The notes: generated from the sequence alone by a model not told the origin. A DNA stretch of 47,024 bases from an uncultured Ellagibacter sp. (GCA_934654815.1 CAKUGU010000015.1:1-47024), one strand, 5' to 3'; numbered from the stretch's first letter, positions 1-7,749 are shown. Numbers and translations: made by a program.

Positions 1-134
1 CGACATAATTCCAAGACTGAATGCATCAGCCCACATCATGTACACAAAGACGTGCATTTGAGATTGGAACTAACCGTCAATCGACCCTGGTCGAATTACA
101 CACATAAGTTTACATAACATTTATTATCGATAAA
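1..134. other. Left-edge intergenic stretch, no gene seen
   Basis: This AT-richer stretch lies downstream of the first minus-strand gene and holds no convincing reading frame. The only structure I see is a 6+2+6 dyad (TCGACC, 2 nt, GGTCGA) at 81-94, which could be a protein-binding site or chance. No U-tract terminator is visible for the operon ending at 135. Confidence 0.4.
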
Positions 135-539
135 TTAACCCCACGTCGAGGTGATGCTCGTTGCGGCGTTGGTTCCGCTTCCGCCGAGGAGGGTCTGCAT
201 GTCGCCGCTCTGCATGGCGTTCAAGAGAATCGGCATCATGATCGCAACCGAAATCGCATTGAGGACAAGTGCGATAGCGCAAATGATAAGAGCAACGGCC
301 CCTGGTCGTGCCGCAGTGAGGACGCGTTGCTCGAATTCCTTGTTCTGTGCATGGTCCGACTTCAGCAGGTCGTTTATTTTCCGTCTCGCGATAAACGCGC
401 AGACGAGCCCAGCGCCGCTCAAAATGACGCCGCCGATGATGATGGATACGGGCCCGGCGATATTCGCAAACGTTATCAAGTGACGGGCCGAAAGGAGTTT
501 GCGTTCCTCCGGCGATTGATTATCAGTAGTAGACGGCAT
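135..539 (-). CDS. Small two-helix membrane protein, function unknown
   Basis: This is a 134-residue protein I do not recognise. It has a short charged N-terminus, a hydrophobic helix at about residues 22-50 ending in a basic ARRK stretch, a polar charged loop, and a second helix at about 77-108 followed by a Gly/Ser/Thr-rich tail. The hairpin topology loosely resembles DUF4190-type small membrane proteins, but I cannot assign a family. The ATG is preceded by AAGGGA, and the gene starts 3 nt after the dut stop, so it is very probably the last gene of the nrdR-dut operon. Nothing in the sequence gives it a catalytic function; the operon context may be incidental. Confidence 0.75.
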   Translation of the reverse strand: MPSTTDNQSPEERKLLSARHLITFANIAGPVSIIIGGVILSGAGLVCAFIARRKINDLLKSDHAQNKEFEQRVLTAARPGAVALIICAIALVLNAISVAIMMPILLNAMQSGDMQTLLGGSGTNAATSITSTWG

Positions 540-542
540 GGC

Positions 543-992
543 TTATCCCTTGATCCCGCTGCTTCCGAAGCCTGACTCACCGCGCTCGGTTTCGTCGAGC
601 GAATTCCTCACGTCGAAACGGGCGTTTTCTACTTTCATGATGACGAGCTGCGCGATGCGGTCGCCTCGTTCGGCATGAAACGTCTGCTGTGCGTCGAGAT
701 TCACGAGCGTCACCTTGAGCTCGCCTCGATAATCGCTGTCGATAAGCCCCGGCGTATTGACGATGGATATACCGTGATTCACTGCAAGTCCGCTTCTCGG
801 CATGACGAAACCGGCGTATCCTCGCGGCAGCGCGATGGCGAGGCCGGTCGGCACGAGCTTACGTTCGAACGGTTTCAAATCGAAGGACTCGGTAGACCGT
901 AAATCGACGCCTGCATCGCCTGGATAGGCGTATTCGGGCGCAGGCATGCCTTCGTCAAGCTTGTGCAACGGTACCAAAATCTCGTCTGTCAT
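543..992 (-). CDS. dut: Deoxyuridine 5'-triphosphate nucleotidohydrolase (dUTPase)
   Basis: Hydrolyses dUTP to dUMP and pyrophosphate, keeping uracil out of DNA and supplying dUMP for thymidylate. At 149 residues it has the usual length of the homotrimeric family. All five motifs are present in order: PGDAGVDL (24-31), MPRSGLA (64-70), GLIDSDYRGE (82-91), RGDRIAQLV (109-117) and the C-terminal P-loop-like RGESGFGSSG (137-146). The gene starts 3 nt after the nrdR stop with no strong Shine-Dalgarno sequence, which suggests translational coupling. Its place directly behind nrdR ties dUTP removal to the ribonucleotide reductase regulator. Confidence 0.96.
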   Translation of the reverse strand: MTDEILVPLHKLDEGMPAPEYAYPGDAGVDLRSTESFDLKPFERKLVPTGLAIALPRGYAGFVMPRSGLAVNHGISIVNTPGLIDSDYRGELKVTLVNLDAQQTFHAERGDRIAQLVIMKVENARFDVRNSLDETERGESGFGSSGIKG

Positions 993-995
993 GGA

Positions 996-1442
996 TTATT
1001 TCAGCTCCTCGAGCGCGGATGCGAACTCTTCAACGTTTTGGAAGTCCTTGTATACGCTTGCGAAGCGCACGTAGGCGACGACGTCGAGCTTCGCAAGCCG
1101 CACGAGTGCCATGTCGCCCAGGTCCTTCGATTTGATTTCGGTGCGCGACGAATTGCGCAGCTCGAGTTCGATGCTGTCGATCAGCGAATCAAGCTGCTCT
1201 TTCGTAACAGGCCGCTTCGCGCAGGCGATAAGCAGGCCCCTGAAGAGTTTTTGTCTGTCATAGGCTTCCGACGACCCGTCCGCTTTCACGATTACGAGGG
1301 AATTTTCTCCGAGCCGCTCGTAGGTGGTGAACCTTCTTTTGCATTTCAGGCATTCGCGTCGCCTGCGAATCGACGTCCCGTCTTCTGCTGGACGGGAATC
1401 GACGACCTTTGATTCAAGATAGCCGCACGATGGACAGCGCAC
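996..1442 (-). CDS. nrdR: Transcriptional repressor NrdR
   Basis: Nucleotide-sensing repressor of ribonucleotide reductase genes. The 148-residue protein begins MRCPSC and has the N-terminal zinc ribbon (Cys3, Cys6, then the CLKC pair near 31-34), the basic RRRRE stretch that contacts DNA, and a C-terminal ATP-cone domain that senses ATP/dATP. The start is GTG at 1442-1440, preceded by AAAGGAG at good spacing; the nearby ATG at 1444 is out of frame. It is the first gene of nrdR-dut-134aa. A candidate NrdR box lies about 40 nt upstream, consistent with autoregulation. No reductase gene is visible in the window. Confidence 0.96.
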   Translation of the reverse strand: MRCPSCGYLESKVVDSRPAEDGTSIRRRRECLKCKRRFTTYERLGENSLVIVKADGSSEAYDRQKLFRGLLIACAKRPVTKEQLDSLIDSIELELRNSSRTEIKSKDLGDMALVRLAKLDVVAYVRFASVYKDFQNVEEFASALEELK

Positions 1443-1477
1443 ATTTGCTCCTTTGCTTTCGATGGAGCAACGGTACC

Positions 1478-1493
1478 ATACAACATATTGTGT
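1478..1493. promoter_or_regulatory. Candidate NrdR box upstream of nrdR-dut
   Basis: The 16-bp sequence ATACAACATATTGTGT matches the NrdR box consensus (ACACwATATATwGTGT, from memory) at 14 of 16 positions. It lies 36-51 bp upstream of the nrdR start. NrdR boxes usually occur in pairs and I see only one, so this is a candidate. No clean -35/-10 pair could be chosen around it. Confidence 0.45.
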
Positions 1494-1503
1494 TTAGGTT
1501 GAG

Positions 1504-1556
1504 AAAAGCCAATCGCCAGCGTATCTATACAGAGCGATTCTAAGCCGGCGATTGGC
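1504..1556 (-). terminator. Rho-independent terminator of the 113-aa SOS gene
   Basis: A perfect 10-bp stem (GCCAATCGCC / GGCGATTGGC, 1508-1517 and 1547-1556) with a partly structured 29-nt loop is followed on the minus strand by TTTTCTC. It starts 10 nt after the stop of the gene at 1566-1907 and separates that gene from nrdR. Confidence 0.8.
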
Positions 1557-1565
1557 GATATTCCC

Positions 1566-1907
1566 TTAGATTCCGAACATCAGGAAAAAGCTTGCGAGCG
1601 TGAAGATGATGCCGCCTGCAACGGCTTCGAGTCGAGAGACGCGGCCGTATGCCCTTCCCGCAAGCGAACCGTCTTTGAGATTGCGAATGATTTTACGTTC
1701 GGACAACGGCTGATTGAAGAGCGATTCGACACGATAGTAGGCGTTCGCCTGTTCGTATTCATTCGAAATGCCTGTGTTCGGCGAGGTATCGCGCGAATCG
1801 GCGAGGCCGGGGAAAGCGATGATTCGAGCACCGCCGGAATATGCGTTTGAACTGGGCTTAAGCGCGTTGGAACCGTTGACCGGGTACTCGGTTTCGAATT
1901 CTGCCAT
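1566..1907 (-). CDS. Tail-anchored membrane protein divergent from lexA, predicted SOS-induced
   Basis: A 113-residue protein of no family I recognise. Residues 1-90 are polar and probably cytoplasmic, with an Asn/Ser/Gly-rich first half and a basic stretch (RKIIRNLKDG) near 71-80. Residues 94-112 form one hydrophobic helix ending at the C-terminus, so it looks like a tail-anchored protein with its N-terminus inside. There is no signal peptide and no LysM domain. The ATG has a strong Shine-Dalgarno (AGGGAGG). Its promoter is interleaved with that of lexA and holds a perfect LexA box in the spacer. In B. subtilis the gene divergent from lexA is yneA, an SOS-induced division inhibitor with one membrane segment. 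A similar role is inferred from position, regulation and topology only. Confidence 0.8.
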   Translation of the reverse strand: MAEFETEYPVNGSNALKPSSNAYSGGARIIAFPGLADSRDTSPNTGISNEYEQANAYYRVESLFNQPLSERKIIRNLKDGSLAGRAYGRVSRLEAVAGGIIFTLASFFLMFGI

Positions 1908-1925
1908 CTTTATGCCTCCCTGCTC

Positions 1926-1955
1926 TTGCGTAGAACCTTTGTTCGCATATATAAT
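1926..1955 (+). promoter_or_regulatory. lexA promoter with LexA box in the spacer
   Basis: TTGCGT (1926-1931), an 18-bp spacer and TATAAT (1950-1955) point toward lexA. LexA box 1 (GAACCTTTGTTC, 1933-1944) fills most of the spacer, and box 2 follows just downstream of the -10, where transcription would begin. This predicts autorepression. Confidence 0.8.
1933..1944. promoter_or_regulatory. LexA operator, box 1
   Basis: GAAC-CTTT-GTTC followed by G, matching the Gram-positive SOS box core (CGAAC, 4 nt, GTTCG) in both half-sites. It lies in the spacer of the lexA promoter and near the start point of the divergent promoter, so one bound dimer could affect both genes. Confidence 0.85.
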
Positions 1956-1979
1956 AAATCGAACAAAGGTTCACGTCAA
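1951..1979 (-). promoter_or_regulatory. Promoter of the divergent 113-aa gene, with LexA box in the spacer
   Basis: On the minus strand TTGACG (1979-1974), a 17-bp spacer and TATTAT (1956-1951) form a near-consensus promoter. LexA box 2 fills most of the spacer. Its -10 overlaps the lexA -10 on the other strand, so the two promoters are face to face and probably compete for polymerase. Confidence 0.8.
1961..1972. promoter_or_regulatory. LexA operator, box 2
   Basis: GAAC-AAAG-GTTC, preceded by C, is the exact reverse complement of box 1. The two boxes with their flanking bases form a 13-bp inverted repeat separated by 14 nt that contains both -10 elements. Confidence 0.85.
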
Positions 1980-2020
1980 CGAAAAATTAAAACATTTGTT
2001 CGATAAGAAAGGACTCGACC

Positions 2021-2671
2021 ATGGCCGCGAAGATTACCAAGCGCCAACAGGCTGTTCTCACATGCATCGAGAATTGCATCAGGGAAAAAGGCTATGGGCC
2101 GACGGTGCGCGAGGTATGCCACGAATTGGGGCTGTCCTCCCCTTCGACCGTCCACGTCCATTTGAAGGCGCTTGAGGAAAAGGGCTTGATCAAGCGCGAC
2201 CCGCTCAAGTCGCGTTCCATCTCGCTTACCTATCCGCTCGAAGACCCGGCCGCTCCCCTCTCCGGCGGAAACGACGTCGTGCAGCCGAGCTTCAGCAAAA
2301 TCGTGAACGTGCCCCTTGTCGGCAATGTTGCGGCCGGTACGCCGATTCTCGCCGAAGAGAACATCACGGACACGATGTCGCTTCCCACCGACATCGTCGG
2401 CGACGCGCCTTCTTTCATGCTTTCCGTTCGAGGCGAATCGATGATCGAGGCGGGAATCAACGACGGCGATTACGTTGTCGTGAAGCAGCAGCCCGTTGCG
2501 AACAACGGCGATATCGTCGTGGCGATTATCGACGACGGTGCGACCGTCAAACGTTTCTACAAGGAAAAGGACCACATCCGCCTGCAACCCGAGAACTCCT
2601 CGATGGAACCCATCATCACGACGAACTGCTCCATCGCCGGCAAAGTCGTTGCGGTTTTCCGTCGTCTGTAG
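2021..2671 (+). CDS. lexA: SOS repressor LexA
   Basis: Represses DNA-damage genes until RecA filaments stimulate its self-cleavage. The 216-residue protein has an N-terminal winged helix-turn-helix (about 1-70, with GPTVREVCHELGLSSPSTV as recognition region) and a C-terminal S24 peptidase fold. The cleavage bond is Ala105-Gly106 in VAAGTP, and the catalytic pair is Ser140 (RGESM) and Lys177 (ATVKRF). The ATG at 2021 follows AAAGGA. It converges on hflX with a 21-nt gap. Operators stand upstream of lexA, of the divergent 113-aa gene and of recA in this window. Confidence 0.98.
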   Translation: MAAKITKRQQAVLTCIENCIREKGYGPTVREVCHELGLSSPSTVHVHLKALEEKGLIKRDPLKSRSISLTYPLEDPAAPLSGGNDVVQPSFSKIVNVPLVGNVAAGTPILAEENITDTMSLPTDIVGDAPSFMLSVRGESMIEAGINDGDYVVVKQQPVANNGDIVVAIIDDGATVKRFYKEKDHIRLQPENSSMEPIITTNCSIAGKVVAVFRRL

Positions 2672-2692
2672 CTTCGAGCAGCGCCAGAAGGC

Positions 2693-4012
2693 TTATTCGA
2701 CTTTGCCTGTTTCGAACGGGGCGAACGAATCGATATAGGCTTTGGGGACGAGCATGGTGATATGCGTGCCGTCTTCCCCATGCGCCTCGTTCACGATATG
2801 GCAGCGCTCATGGGCTTTCGACGTAAGGTCGCCGCGCGTATACGGGATGAGCACTTCCATGTGCTTGTCGGCCGATGCGGCTGCAAGAGCGATACGTTTG
2901 ACGAGCTCATCGACTCCGACTCCGGTAGCTGCCGAAAGCACAAGCGCCTGAGGATGGCGCGCGCGCAACGCGGCGATCTCCTCATCGGTGAGCAGATCGC
3001 ATTTGTTGAACACTTCGATTCGGGGAATGGACTGGGCGCCGATTTGCTCGAGCGTGCTCTCGACCGCTTCCCGCTGCCCTTCCCTCTCGGGGGACGAAGC
3101 GTCGATCACGTGGAGTACGAGGTTCGCGCCCGTGATCTCGTCGAGCGTTGATTTGAACGCTTCGATCAAGGTCGTCGGAAGCTTTTGGATGAAGCCGACG
3201 GTGTCCGTGACGGTGATTTCGCGGCCTTCAGGGAGCTCGAATTTCCTCGTTGTGGAATCGAGCGTGGCGAAGAGCTTGTCGTAGCTGAGCACGTCGGCGT
3301 CACAGAGCCGGTTGATGAGACTTGACTTTCCGGCGTTGGTATAGCCGGCAAGTGCGGTGCGGAACATCCCGCTCGAGTAGCGCTCCTCGCGTTGCAGGGC
3401 TCGCACGTCGACGAGGTGGGCCAGCTCCCGCTTGATGGAGGTGATGCGTTTGCGAACCATGCGGCGGTCGACTTCGAGCTGGCTCTCGCCTTCTCCGAAG
3501 CGCGATCCTACTCCGCCGCCCATTCGGTTCGACGCAAGATGCGCCCACATGCCGCGAAGGCGCGGGTAAAGATATTGGTTCTGTGCAAGACGAACCTGGA
3601 GGCGCCCCTCTTTCGACGTTGCGTGAAGGGCGAAGATATCGAGGATCAGGGCGGTCCGGTCGATCACTTTGACGCTTTTGTCGACCGTCTTTTCGAGGTT
3701 CGACTGCTGCGAAGGCGTAAGCTCGTCGTCGAATACGACAAGGTCAGCGGAATACGAGCGGCAGAGCTGGGCGATTTCCTCGGCTTTGCCCGTGCCGACG
3801 AACGTGCGCGGGTTTGGGGCGTCGAGCTTCTGCGTGGTTGTGGCGACTGTGTCGGCGCCTGCCGTGTCGACGAGACGCTCAAGCTCGGCGAGTGAAGATT
3901 CGAGCGACCATTTCTGTCCAGGTCGCTCCACCCCGACGAGGATCGCGCGCTCGCGTCGTTCCTCGAAAACGGTTTTCGCGCCCTTGACCAGCGCCGATGC
4001 GTATTCCGCCAT
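2693..4012 (-). CDS. hflX: Ribosome-associated GTPase HflX
   Basis: GTPase that splits stalled or hibernating 70S ribosomes under stress. The 439-residue protein has the N-terminal HflX domain (about 20-210, with the Gly-rich SNRMGGGVGSRFGEGE stretch near 161-176) and a G domain with G1 GYTNAGKS (223-230), G3 DTVGF, G4 NKCD and G5 SAATG. The length is normal. The ATG is preceded by GAAGGG. It lies 18 nt downstream of dapF and is the last gene of the spoVS-miaB-miaA-dapF-hflX run. In many bacteria hflX lies near miaA, as here. Confidence 0.96.
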   Translation of the reverse strand: MAEYASALVKGAKTVFEERRERAILVGVERPGQKWSLESSLAELERLVDTAGADTVATTTQKLDAPNPRTFVGTGKAEEIAQLCRSYSADLVVFDDELTPSQQSNLEKTVDKSVKVIDRTALILDIFALHATSKEGRLQVRLAQNQYLYPRLRGMWAHLASNRMGGGVGSRFGEGESQLEVDRRMVRKRITSIKRELAHLVDVRALQREERYSSGMFRTALAGYTNAGKSSLINRLCDADVLSYDKLFATLDSTTRKFELPEGREITVTDTVGFIQKLPTTLIEAFKSTLDEITGANLVLHVIDASSPEREGQREAVESTLEQIGAQSIPRIEVFNKCDLLTDEEIAALRARHPQALVLSAATGVGVDELVKRIALAAASADKHMEVLIPYTRGDLTSKAHERCHIVNEAHGEDGTHITMLVPKAYIDSFAPFETGKVE

Positions 4013-4030
4013 GCTTTAACCCTTCTAATC

Positions 4031-4948
4031 CTAAAGCGTGACGGCGCCCTCGAACGACTCGGCGGCAGGGCCGGTCATCATCACGTGGTCGTCTTCCGCC
4101 CAAACGATATGCAGGGTGCCGCCGCGGAGGATGAGGTCGTTCTCGCGTCCGGTTCGGCCGGTGAGCGATGCGGCGACGCAGGTCGCGCATGCGCCTGTTC
4201 CGCAGGCGAGCGTTTCGCCGCACCCGCGTTCGTAGACCCTCATCTCGATGCCGTGGTCGGTGACGGAAGCGAACTCGATGTTCGCTTTCTCGGGGAACAT
4301 CGAATGGCATTCGTAATGCGCGCCGATTTTCTCGAGATCGAGCGTCTTCAGGCTCTTCTCGCTCGACGTGAATAGCTCGTCGGGAAGCGCCTCGAAGTCG
4401 TCGATGAACGTGATCGCGTGGGGATTACCCATGGAAACGCAGGTGAATGCGAAGTCGCCCCAGGGAGAAGGAATCGTAACTTCCCGTGCGAAGATCCTTC
4501 CGTCTTCAGTTTCCGCGTTTGCTGCGGCCGCGACGGGTACTTCATTCGGGTCGAGGATGGGATGCCCCATGTCAACCGTCGCCTGCGTCAATTTCTCGTT
4601 CTCGTCGACTTCGAAGCTGATCGGTTTCGGTCCTGCAAGCGTATCGGCGACGAACGATCCGTCGCTCGCCTGCACATAGCCGCGATCGACGAGGAACTTC
4701 GCGAAGCAGCGGACGCCGTTGCCGCACATTTGGGCGAGCGTTCCATCCGAGTTGATATAGTGCATGTACGCTGCGCACTCCGGGCGTTCCGAAGGCCTTA
4801 CGAGGATGACGCCGTCGGCTCCGATTCCGAAGTGGCGGTCGCACAGCCATGCGACCTGTTTCTGCGTCAGCTCGATCTCGTTCGAAAGGTCGTCCACGAA
4901 AACGAAGTCGTTGCCGGCGCCATTCAATTTGCTGAAGGTGAGTTCCAT
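4031..4948 (-). CDS. dapF: Diaminopimelate epimerase
   Basis: Interconverts LL- and meso-diaminopimelate, the last step before meso-DAP goes to peptidoglycan or to lysine. At 305 residues it is slightly longer than typical (about 275). The two catalytic cysteines are Cys75 in MCGNGVR and Cys249 in the conserved ETLACGTGA motif. The N-terminal GAGNDF substrate motif is intact. A short Ala/Glu-rich insert near 138-150 accounts for some of the extra length. The ATG at 4948 lies 22 nt downstream of miaA. dapA and dapB occur elsewhere in the window, so three steps of the pathway are encoded in 20 kb but not in one operon. Confidence 0.96.
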   Translation of the reverse strand: MELTFSKLNGAGNDFVFVDDLSNEIELTQKQVAWLCDRHFGIGADGVILVRPSERPECAAYMHYINSDGTLAQMCGNGVRCFAKFLVDRGYVQASDGSFVADTLAGPKPISFEVDENEKLTQATVDMGHPILDPNEVPVAAAANAETEDGRIFAREVTIPSPWGDFAFTCVSMGNPHAITFIDDFEALPDELFTSSEKSLKTLDLEKIGAHYECHSMFPEKANIEFASVTDHGIEMRVYERGCGETLACGTGACATCVAASLTGRTGRENDLILRGGTLHIVWAEDDHVMMTGPAAESFEGAVTL

Positions 4949-4970
4949 TGCCTGCTCTCTTTCCTAACGG

Positions 4971-5930
4971 TTAGCCATGTATTGTATCAATGAATTGTTG
5001 CGCGTTCGTTGCTATCGCCTCCGCGTCTCCGCTGTCGGCGTTTACCCAGGTGATGCGCTTGTCCTTTCGAAACCATGTGCGCTGTCGCTTCGCATAGCGG
5101 CGCGTCGCCAGCTTGATTCGCTCGATCGCCTCAGCGAGCGTGGTCTCGCCGTCGAGCGCGGCGACGATTTCCTTGTACCCGATCGCTTGAGGGGCGGTGA
5201 TTCCCTCGCGAAAACCCGAGTCGAGAAGTGCTTTCACCTCGTCGACGAGGCCGTGCTCGACCATGCGGTCGACGCGTACGTCGATGCGGGTTTTCAGCAC
5301 CTCGGGGTCGACGGCCAGCCCGATAAAGACAGCCGGGACGGCCTGCGGGATATGCGAGAGGTTACGTTTCTGCTCGGCATATGTCGTTCCCTCCGCGAGC
5401 AGCTCGAAGGCGCGCACGACACGCCTTACGTTGTTCGGGTGAACGACTGCGGCGCTTTCGGGGTCGATATCGTGCAGCTTGTCCCAAAGCGCCTGCGCGC
5501 CATGCTCCTCGGCGAACGCGGTCCACTTCTCTCGTTCGGGGTTGTCGATCTGCTCCCCCTTCGGAAAATCGTACGCGTCGATAGCCGCGCGCACATAAAG
5601 TCCCGTTCCGCCTACAAGGAAGGGTCGTTTTCCATGCGACGCGATGTCGTCGAAGCATGAGCGAGCATACGTTTGATAGACCGCCGCGGAATACGGCTCG
5701 CCCGGGTCGACGAGGTCGAACCCGTAGTGCGGGACAAGGCGCTGGTCTTTCGGCAGCTTTCCCGTTCCGATGTCCATGCCGCGGTAGATCTGCATGGAGT
5801 CGGCGCTTACGATCTCGCCATCGTACGCGAGTGCGAGAAGTTGGGCGACGTCCGTTTTCCCCGAGGCAGTCGGGCCGACGACGCAGACGACAGGCGCCGT
5901 CGGCGGTTTTTCGGGCACGCTCGTCGCCAC
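4971..5930 (-). CDS. miaA: tRNA dimethylallyltransferase
   Basis: Adds a dimethylallyl group to N6 of A37 in tRNAs reading UNN codons; MiaB then methylthiolates the product. The 319-residue protein has the N-terminal P-loop GPTASGKT (19-26), the SADSMQIYRGMDIGTGK region and the GTGLY motif, with a C-terminal RYAKRQRTWFRKD tRNA-contact segment, all standard. The start is GTG at 5930-5928, overlapping the miaB stop by one base (TAGTG), so the two consecutive modification enzymes are translationally coupled. Confidence 0.97.
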   Translation of the reverse strand: MATSVPEKPPTAPVVCVVGPTASGKTDVAQLLALAYDGEIVSADSMQIYRGMDIGTGKLPKDQRLVPHYGFDLVDPGEPYSAAVYQTYARSCFDDIASHGKRPFLVGGTGLYVRAAIDAYDFPKGEQIDNPEREKWTAFAEEHGAQALWDKLHDIDPESAAVVHPNNVRRVVRAFELLAEGTTYAEQKRNLSHIPQAVPAVFIGLAVDPEVLKTRIDVRVDRMVEHGLVDEVKALLDSGFREGITAPQAIGYKEIVAALDGETTLAEAIERIKLATRRYAKRQRTWFRKDKRITWVNADSGDAEAIATNAQQFIDTIHG

Positions 5931-7321
5931 TACGCGGACGCCTCGGAGGTGTTCCCGGTGCCTGCGGCGCTCACGACGTCACCGGTGAGGTACCACGTCT
6001 TCGCTTCGGTGATCTTCACGTCGACGAACGACCCCGCCATCTCGTCCGGCGTGCGGCCTTCGGGGGCGAGCGCGTGCACGGTCTGGTTCTTCGGGCTCTT
6101 GCCCGAGATCATGCGCTCATCGCGCTTCGAGCCGCCCTCGACGAGTACCTTGACGGTCTGTCCGACCTCGGGCTGATTCAACTCGTAGGCGTGTTTTTGG
6201 ACAAGGTCGACCAGGCGGTCGAAGCGTTCCTGAATGATCTCGTGCGGCGTCGGGTCCTCGATTTTCGCGGCGGGGGTTCCCTCGCGCTTCGAGTAGATGA
6301 ACGTGAAGACCTGGTGATACCCGACTTCGTCGACCAGGCGATAGGTGTCTTCGAAATCCTTCGCGGTTTCGCCCGGGAAGCCAACGATGATGTCGGTCGA
6401 AAGCGCGATGTCGGGGCATGCCTCACGCAGCTTCTTCACGAGCTCGAGATAGTGTTCGCGCGTGTAGCGGCGGTTCATCGCTGCGAGCACGGCGTCGGAG
6501 CCGGACTGCACGGGAAGGTGAAGCGCGGGCATGAGCGAGCGCACGTGTCCGAACTTCGCGATGACCTCGTCGGTCAGGTCCTTCGGGTGGCTCGTCGCGA
6601 AGCGCAAACGTTCGATTCCCGTCGAGTCGATGGCGTCGAGCACGTCCGCGAAGCGGGGCTTGCCGTACAGATCGCGGCCGTAGGAGTTGACGTTCTGCCC
6701 GAGCAGGGTTATTTCCTTCACGCCGGCGGCGACGTAGCGCTCGGCTTCGGCGACGATGTCCTCAAGCGGGCGCGACTTCTCGCGTCCGCGGACGTAAGGG
6801 ACGATACAGTATGAGCAGAAGTTGTTGCAGCCGATGGTGATGGGAAGCCATGCCGCCCACGCGTGCTCGCGCGCGGTAGGAAGCTCGGTCGGGAATGACG
6901 AGGACGCGTCGAGCACCTCGACCTGCTTGCCCTGGCCTTCGATCGCCGCTTCGAGCAGGCGCGGCAGCGAGCCGAGGTTGTGGGTTCCGAAGACGACGTC
7001 GAGGTGCGGGAGTGCGTCGACGAGTTTTTCGCCGTCACGCTGGCCGATGCAGCCGCCGACGGCGACGATGCGCTTCGAGAGCGGCGAGTCGGGGCGCATC
7101 TCCACGTTTTTGAGTGAGGCGACCTGGCCGTAAAGCCGCGTGTCGGCCGCTTCGCGGACGCAGCAGGTCATGAAGACGATGATGTCGGACTCCTCGACCG
7201 TTTCGACGGCAAGGGCGCCGAGCGCCTCGAGCATGCCTGCGATGCGCTCGGAATCGTGTTTGTTCATCTGGCATCCGAAGGTATGGACGCAGAACGTGAG
7301 CCCGTTCAAGGGTGAATGCAT
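5930..7321 (-). CDS. miaB: tRNA-2-methylthio-N6-dimethylallyladenosine synthase
   Basis: Radical-SAM methylthiotransferase that converts i6A37 to ms2i6A37. The 463-residue protein has an N-terminal UPF0004 domain with auxiliary cluster cysteines Cys17 (TFGCQMN), one of the CC pair at 53-54, and Cys91 (GGCIG). The radical SAM motif is Cys165/169/172 (CNNFCSYC), and a C-terminal TRAM domain follows. The ATG has GGAGAA upstream. It overlaps miaA by one base and starts 5 nt after the spoVS stop. MiaB and MtaB are told apart by the Asn-rich QMN motif here against the CKVN form in MtaB. Confidence 0.97.
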   Translation of the reverse strand: MHSPLNGLTFCVHTFGCQMNKHDSERIAGMLEALGALAVETVEESDIIVFMTCCVREAADTRLYGQVASLKNVEMRPDSPLSKRIVAVGGCIGQRDGEKLVDALPHLDVVFGTHNLGSLPRLLEAAIEGQGKQVEVLDASSSFPTELPTAREHAWAAWLPITIGCNNFCSYCIVPYVRGREKSRPLEDIVAEAERYVAAGVKEITLLGQNVNSYGRDLYGKPRFADVLDAIDSTGIERLRFATSHPKDLTDEVIAKFGHVRSLMPALHLPVQSGSDAVLAAMNRRYTREHYLELVKKLREACPDIALSTDIIVGFPGETAKDFEDTYRLVDEVGYHQVFTFIYSKREGTPAAKIEDPTPHEIIQERFDRLVDLVQKHAYELNQPEVGQTVKVLVEGGSKRDERMISGKSPKNQTVHALAPEGRTPDEMAGSFVDVKITEAKTWYLTGDVVSAAGTGNTSEASA

Positions 7322-7326
7322 AGGTA

Positions 7327-7677
7327 TCAGTTCTCCGAAGTGGTGCTGGACAGGGTCGCGTGATCGATGGGTGCTGCGGCCTGCGCGTGGCGCGGCTCAA
7401 CCGCGAAGCGAATAGCGGTTCGGTATTCGCCATCGATCACGATGTCGGCAAAAGACGGTGCGCATACGATTTCGATGCCGACGGGCGACAAGAATCCACG
7501 TGAGATGGCGATGGCCTTGACGGCTTGATTGACCGCCCCTGCTCCGACGGCTTGGATGTCGACGGTCGACCCGTCTTTTATCATGCCGGCGATGGCGCCG
7601 GCGACGGATGCAGGGGAAGATTTTGAGGACACCTTAAGGCAGCCGATGGGAGACTGCGGGTCCGATGCGGTTGTCAC
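7327..7677 (-). CDS. spoVS: Stage V sporulation protein S homologue (SpoVS family)
   Basis: A small ALBA-fold protein. In Bacillus it affects spore coat and cortex formation, but the family is widespread in non-spore-formers with unknown function. The match is strong over residues 12-92 (LKVSSKSSPASVAGAIAG, then QAVGAGAVNQAVKAIAI and the RTAIRFAVEPR end). A 20-residue Ala/Ser/Thr-rich tail is extra. The start is GTG at 7677-7675 with AAGGA upstream. B. subtilis also has spoVS between rny and miaB. I see no other sporulation gene, so a nucleic-acid-binding role linked to rny is plausible but inferred. Confidence 0.93.
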   Translation of the reverse strand: MTTASDPQSPIGCLKVSSKSSPASVAGAIAGMIKDGSTVDIQAVGAGAVNQAVKAIAISRGFLSPVGIEIVCAPSFADIVIDGEYRTAIRFAVEPRHAQAAAPIDHATLSSTTSEN

Positions 7678-7749
7678 GGATCGTTCCTTGTCGTTTCGTG
7701 GTTCGTTTCATGCGCGTTTTTGCAGCTCGTATACACGAAGTGCATTTTA

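Noticed and set aside
1933..1972. Inverted repeat before lexA as a transcription terminator
   Set aside because: The repeat arms are two exact LexA boxes enclosing two promoter -10 elements, with a 14-nt AT-rich centre; a regulatory reading explains every part.
1990..2002. Third LexA box before lexA
   Set aside because: One half (GTTCG) is perfect, but the other reads AAAAC instead of CGAAC. It could be a weak site, but I would not call it.
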